A stretch of 64,000 nucleotides of DNA from Punica granatum (taxonomy: Eukaryota; Streptophyta; Magnoliopsida; Myrtales; Lythraceae). Below, one piece after another: positions 61,903 to 64,000 of this stretch. Below the pieces are notes generated by a model that worked only from the letters and a program-made list of their open reading frames with translations, was not told the DNA's origin and made no database searches. The translations under genes and the position numbers were made by a program. The stretch's first letter is position 1. Each line of letters starts with the position of its first letter. Where the stretch lies: NCBI RefSeq assembly GCF_007655135.1, contig NC_045132.1, positions 15,500,001 to 15,564,000 on the forward strand. The letters are read 5' to 3'.

Positions 61903-63130
61903 TTTTTTTTTAATATATAATTGTTGTTTCTATTCGTATCAAAACATAATTACAATATATAACACCAATCCAGAGAGCCACAAGTCGGCTTTGAAAACTA
62001 AACCTTAACTCAGTCCCAAAATAGGGGCTAAACTCGGCTTTGTTATCCTTCTATTTACATTTGGAAGAGTAAGAATCCTCTCTTTCATCGCATTGATAAT
62101 GCTCCTCACTAACTGTCTAACACTAACGATGGATTTCTTAAAAATTCTAACATTCCTATCTCTCCAAATAGTATAAACATAGAAAGGCCGCATTAGCTTT
62201 AAAATAATAGCATCAAGAGTCCTCTTCAAAATAAGCAGCCAAGCAACTTCAATATCCCATCCTGCCACTTGCCTGGTTAGTCCTACCTTGCTTAGAACAA
62301 TCAACCAAACTCCTTTGGTGGTAGGGCAAGTGAAAAACAAATGGCTTCTACTTTCCTCCTCTCCCACAATATTTACAGTCGGAATTTTGTAAGATCTCCC
62401 ATTGCACAAGAGATAAAAGCAACATTGGGAGCATTCTTAGGGTACCAAATAGCTTTATTCCACTCCACTCTAGATCCTTTTGGCCTCAGCTGCCTCCAGG
62501 CAATAGAAGAACTGAATATATATGATTTGCAGGCACTCTATACAACTGAATCCTCAGCCACTGGCTGCAATTGAGATGCCAATGAATGTATAATAAGAGC
62601 TTCAAGATCATTGCTTCTTGGCCAGTGCCATGCGTCCCCTCTAAGTACCACGCTAACCATGGCTTGCCTTGAGATGGTTGGAAAAACAAAGGAGGTCTCT
62701 GTTACAGAAATCCACAAATGGTCCCTTAGGAAGCTATGCATCAAACCAGATTGAGATTCTAGTGCCATCTCCCACCTTCTTTTTAATAAGTGGTCTTGCA
62801 ACCTTTCGAAGTTGCAAAAGCTTTCTCCAGCTCCACGAGCAATCCCTCGAGATCTTGACTGACTAATAACACCTTCCCCTTATCAAGAAAGCATGCACCC
62901 AAGCCACCCATAAGGAGCGTGCTTTAGTCAATAACAAACATATATGTTTCAAACCACTAACCTTATTCCAAACTCCTAATTCCTTAACACCCAATCTCCC
63001 TTCATGTTTTGGAAGACAAACAACATCCTATTTAACTTTGGCTCTTCCAGCCAACTTATCAAATCCAAACCACAAAACGGCCTTGCATTTTTTATTTTAC
63101 TAATTCAACAACCTTCTTTGGCAAAACGAA
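61903..63130 (-). pseudogene. 3' fragment of a second LINE
   Basis: Minus strand has the C-terminal reverse-transcriptase region in broken frames: LPKHEGRLGVKELGVWNKV, KARSLWVAWVHAFLI, LWISVTETSFVFPT, and a zinc-binding tail with SHLFFTCPTTKGVW and YTIWRDRNVRIFK. Ends in an A9 tail (T-run 61903-61911). The 5' part is missing, as usual for truncated LINE insertions, and sequence differs from the neighbouring LINE. Confidence 0.75.
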
Positions 63131-63181
63131 ATTGGATCACCAATAATTAGCATAGCAAACAAGACAGGAATTGATTAATTG

Positions 63182-63400
63182 TAGGGCTGGGCATATTTTG
63201 GGTTACACCGACAAAAAAAAAACCAAAACCGAATCGAAATTTATCAGTTTCGGTTTGGTTTGAGCTCGGAAGGTTCGGTTTCAAACTGAACGGAAAACCA
63301 AACTCTGAAGGTCGGTTTGGTATTGGTTCCCAGGCCTAAAATCGAAAACCGAATGGAAAATCAAAATTTGAAATTAAAAAAAAACCCAAATTCAATTAGA
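63182..63400 (+). mobile_element. Left end of a hAT-like non-autonomous element
   Basis: TAGGGCTGGGCATATTTTGG opens a stretch of CGGTTTGGTTT / AACCGAA-type repeats characteristic of a widespread plant hAT-like group. The right end is not seen, so it is truncated or continues beyond the window. Confidence 0.45.
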
Positions 63401-63429
63401 GGGATAAATATCGTAGGGGAATCGGGACA

Positions 63430-64000
63430 CACAGACACTGCTCTTGGCTCTCGCGCACAGACAAACACAGTCGGCCTCATCTCCTCCTCTCCATCCTCTG
63501 TCTAACAGCCCGTGTCCGTTCTAGCGTGCCCTTCCACAACGAGCCCTCCCGGACTCCCCACTGTCCATACTCCCCAAGCTCCCCTCCTCCTCGAATCTCG
63601 TCTCCTCACACTCCTCTCACACACACACAGACACAGTCGGCCTCCTCTCGTCCTCCCGTCCTCCGTCCGACGTCTCATGTCCGTCCCAGCGCCCCCCTCC
63701 CGGCCTCCCCACTATCCGGTGTCCCCACTCCCCAGGCCCCTCCCAACCTCTCCATTGTCTCTCACTCTACCGAGACTCGACTCGCTCCCACAACCCTAAT
63801 GCCGTGATGTCTCTCCTTCGTCTCCACCTTGGGTCCTCGATGAACACGAGCTGCTTCTCCACCTCGTCTCACCCTCGCTCGAACTTGATTTAAGTATATT
63901 CTCACTCTCTTATGTTGAGTTGTTGCTTCTCCACCTCGGGTTCTTTGATTTGTGAAGAACGGAGATGAATGATGAAGCATAGCTTTTGAGCTTTGATTTT
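63430..64000 (+). other. C/T-rich region with diverged duplication at the window end
   Basis: GTCGGCCTCATCTCCTCCTC (from about 63,470) and GTCGGCCTCCTCTCGTCCTC (from about 63,635) start two diverged copies that both run to GTGTCCGTTCTAGCG / ATGTCCGTCCCAGCG. Composition resembles a promoter or leader of a gene to the right, but no coding exon can be supported inside the window. Confidence 0.35.

Noticed and set aside
1..64000. tRNA, rRNA genes or CRISPR arrays
   Set aside because: No cloverleaf-type sequence, rRNA motif or regularly spaced repeat-spacer array was seen; direct repeats present are tandem duplications or transposon parts.

Overview
This is nuclear DNA from a flowering plant, most likely a eudicot. 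Genes are split by introns that I could define to the base, intergenic DNA is AT-rich, and plant transposon classes (PIF/Harbinger, Mutator-like, hAT-like, Tourist-like MITEs, an L1-type LINE with RNase H) fill the spaces. The species cannot be told from the sequence alone.

Layout. 1-2,400: decayed PIF/Harbinger transposon (transposase plus Myb/SANT partner). 3,342-5,790 (+): six-exon OEP16-4-like Tim17/22/23-family protein. 8,184-8,600: MITE with a TTA target duplication. 12,719-18,066 (+): seven-exon monoacylglycerol lipase / caffeoylshikimate-esterase-like hydrolase. 23,509-19,631 (-): seven-exon membrane-anchored UDP-glucuronate decarboxylase (UXS2/UXS4 type) whose first intron is a U12-type AT-AC intron. 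23,944-25,954: Mutator-like element with a perfect 9-bp target duplication and a B3-like gene fragment. 26-41.9 kb: AT-rich repeat terrain with SINE-like, foldback and MITE elements and a broken GRF zinc-finger gene. 41,917-42,490: hAT-type MITE with an 8-bp duplication. 42.6-44.7 kb (+): ASYMMETRIC LEAVES1-like locus whose MYB half looks decayed but whose C-terminal half is an intact 213-codon ORF. 47,932-47,342 (-): pectin methylesterase/invertase inhibitor-like protein. 51,601-49,593 (-): two-exon LYR protein of the MZM1 type. 51.7-54.2 kb: second Mutator-like element with nested hAT and Tourist insertions. 61.7-55.5 kb (-): nearly complete LINE, followed by the 3' end of another LINE (63.1-61.9 kb) and the left end of a hAT-like element.

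The host genes do not form one pathway: two mitochondrial/plastid small proteins, a lipase-like hydrolase, a Golgi nucleotide-sugar enzyme for UDP-xylose and a cell-wall enzyme inhibitor. Their order (OEP16-4, MAGL, UXS, PMEI, LYR) matches, from memory, the Arabidopsis block At3g62880-At3g62810, so this looks like an ancient syntenic block expanded by transposons and by the AS1-like insertion. I found no operon-like or defence system; the most notable items are the AT-AC intron, the half-decayed AS1-like gene, the gene-fragment-bearing Mutator element and the nested transposon architecture.
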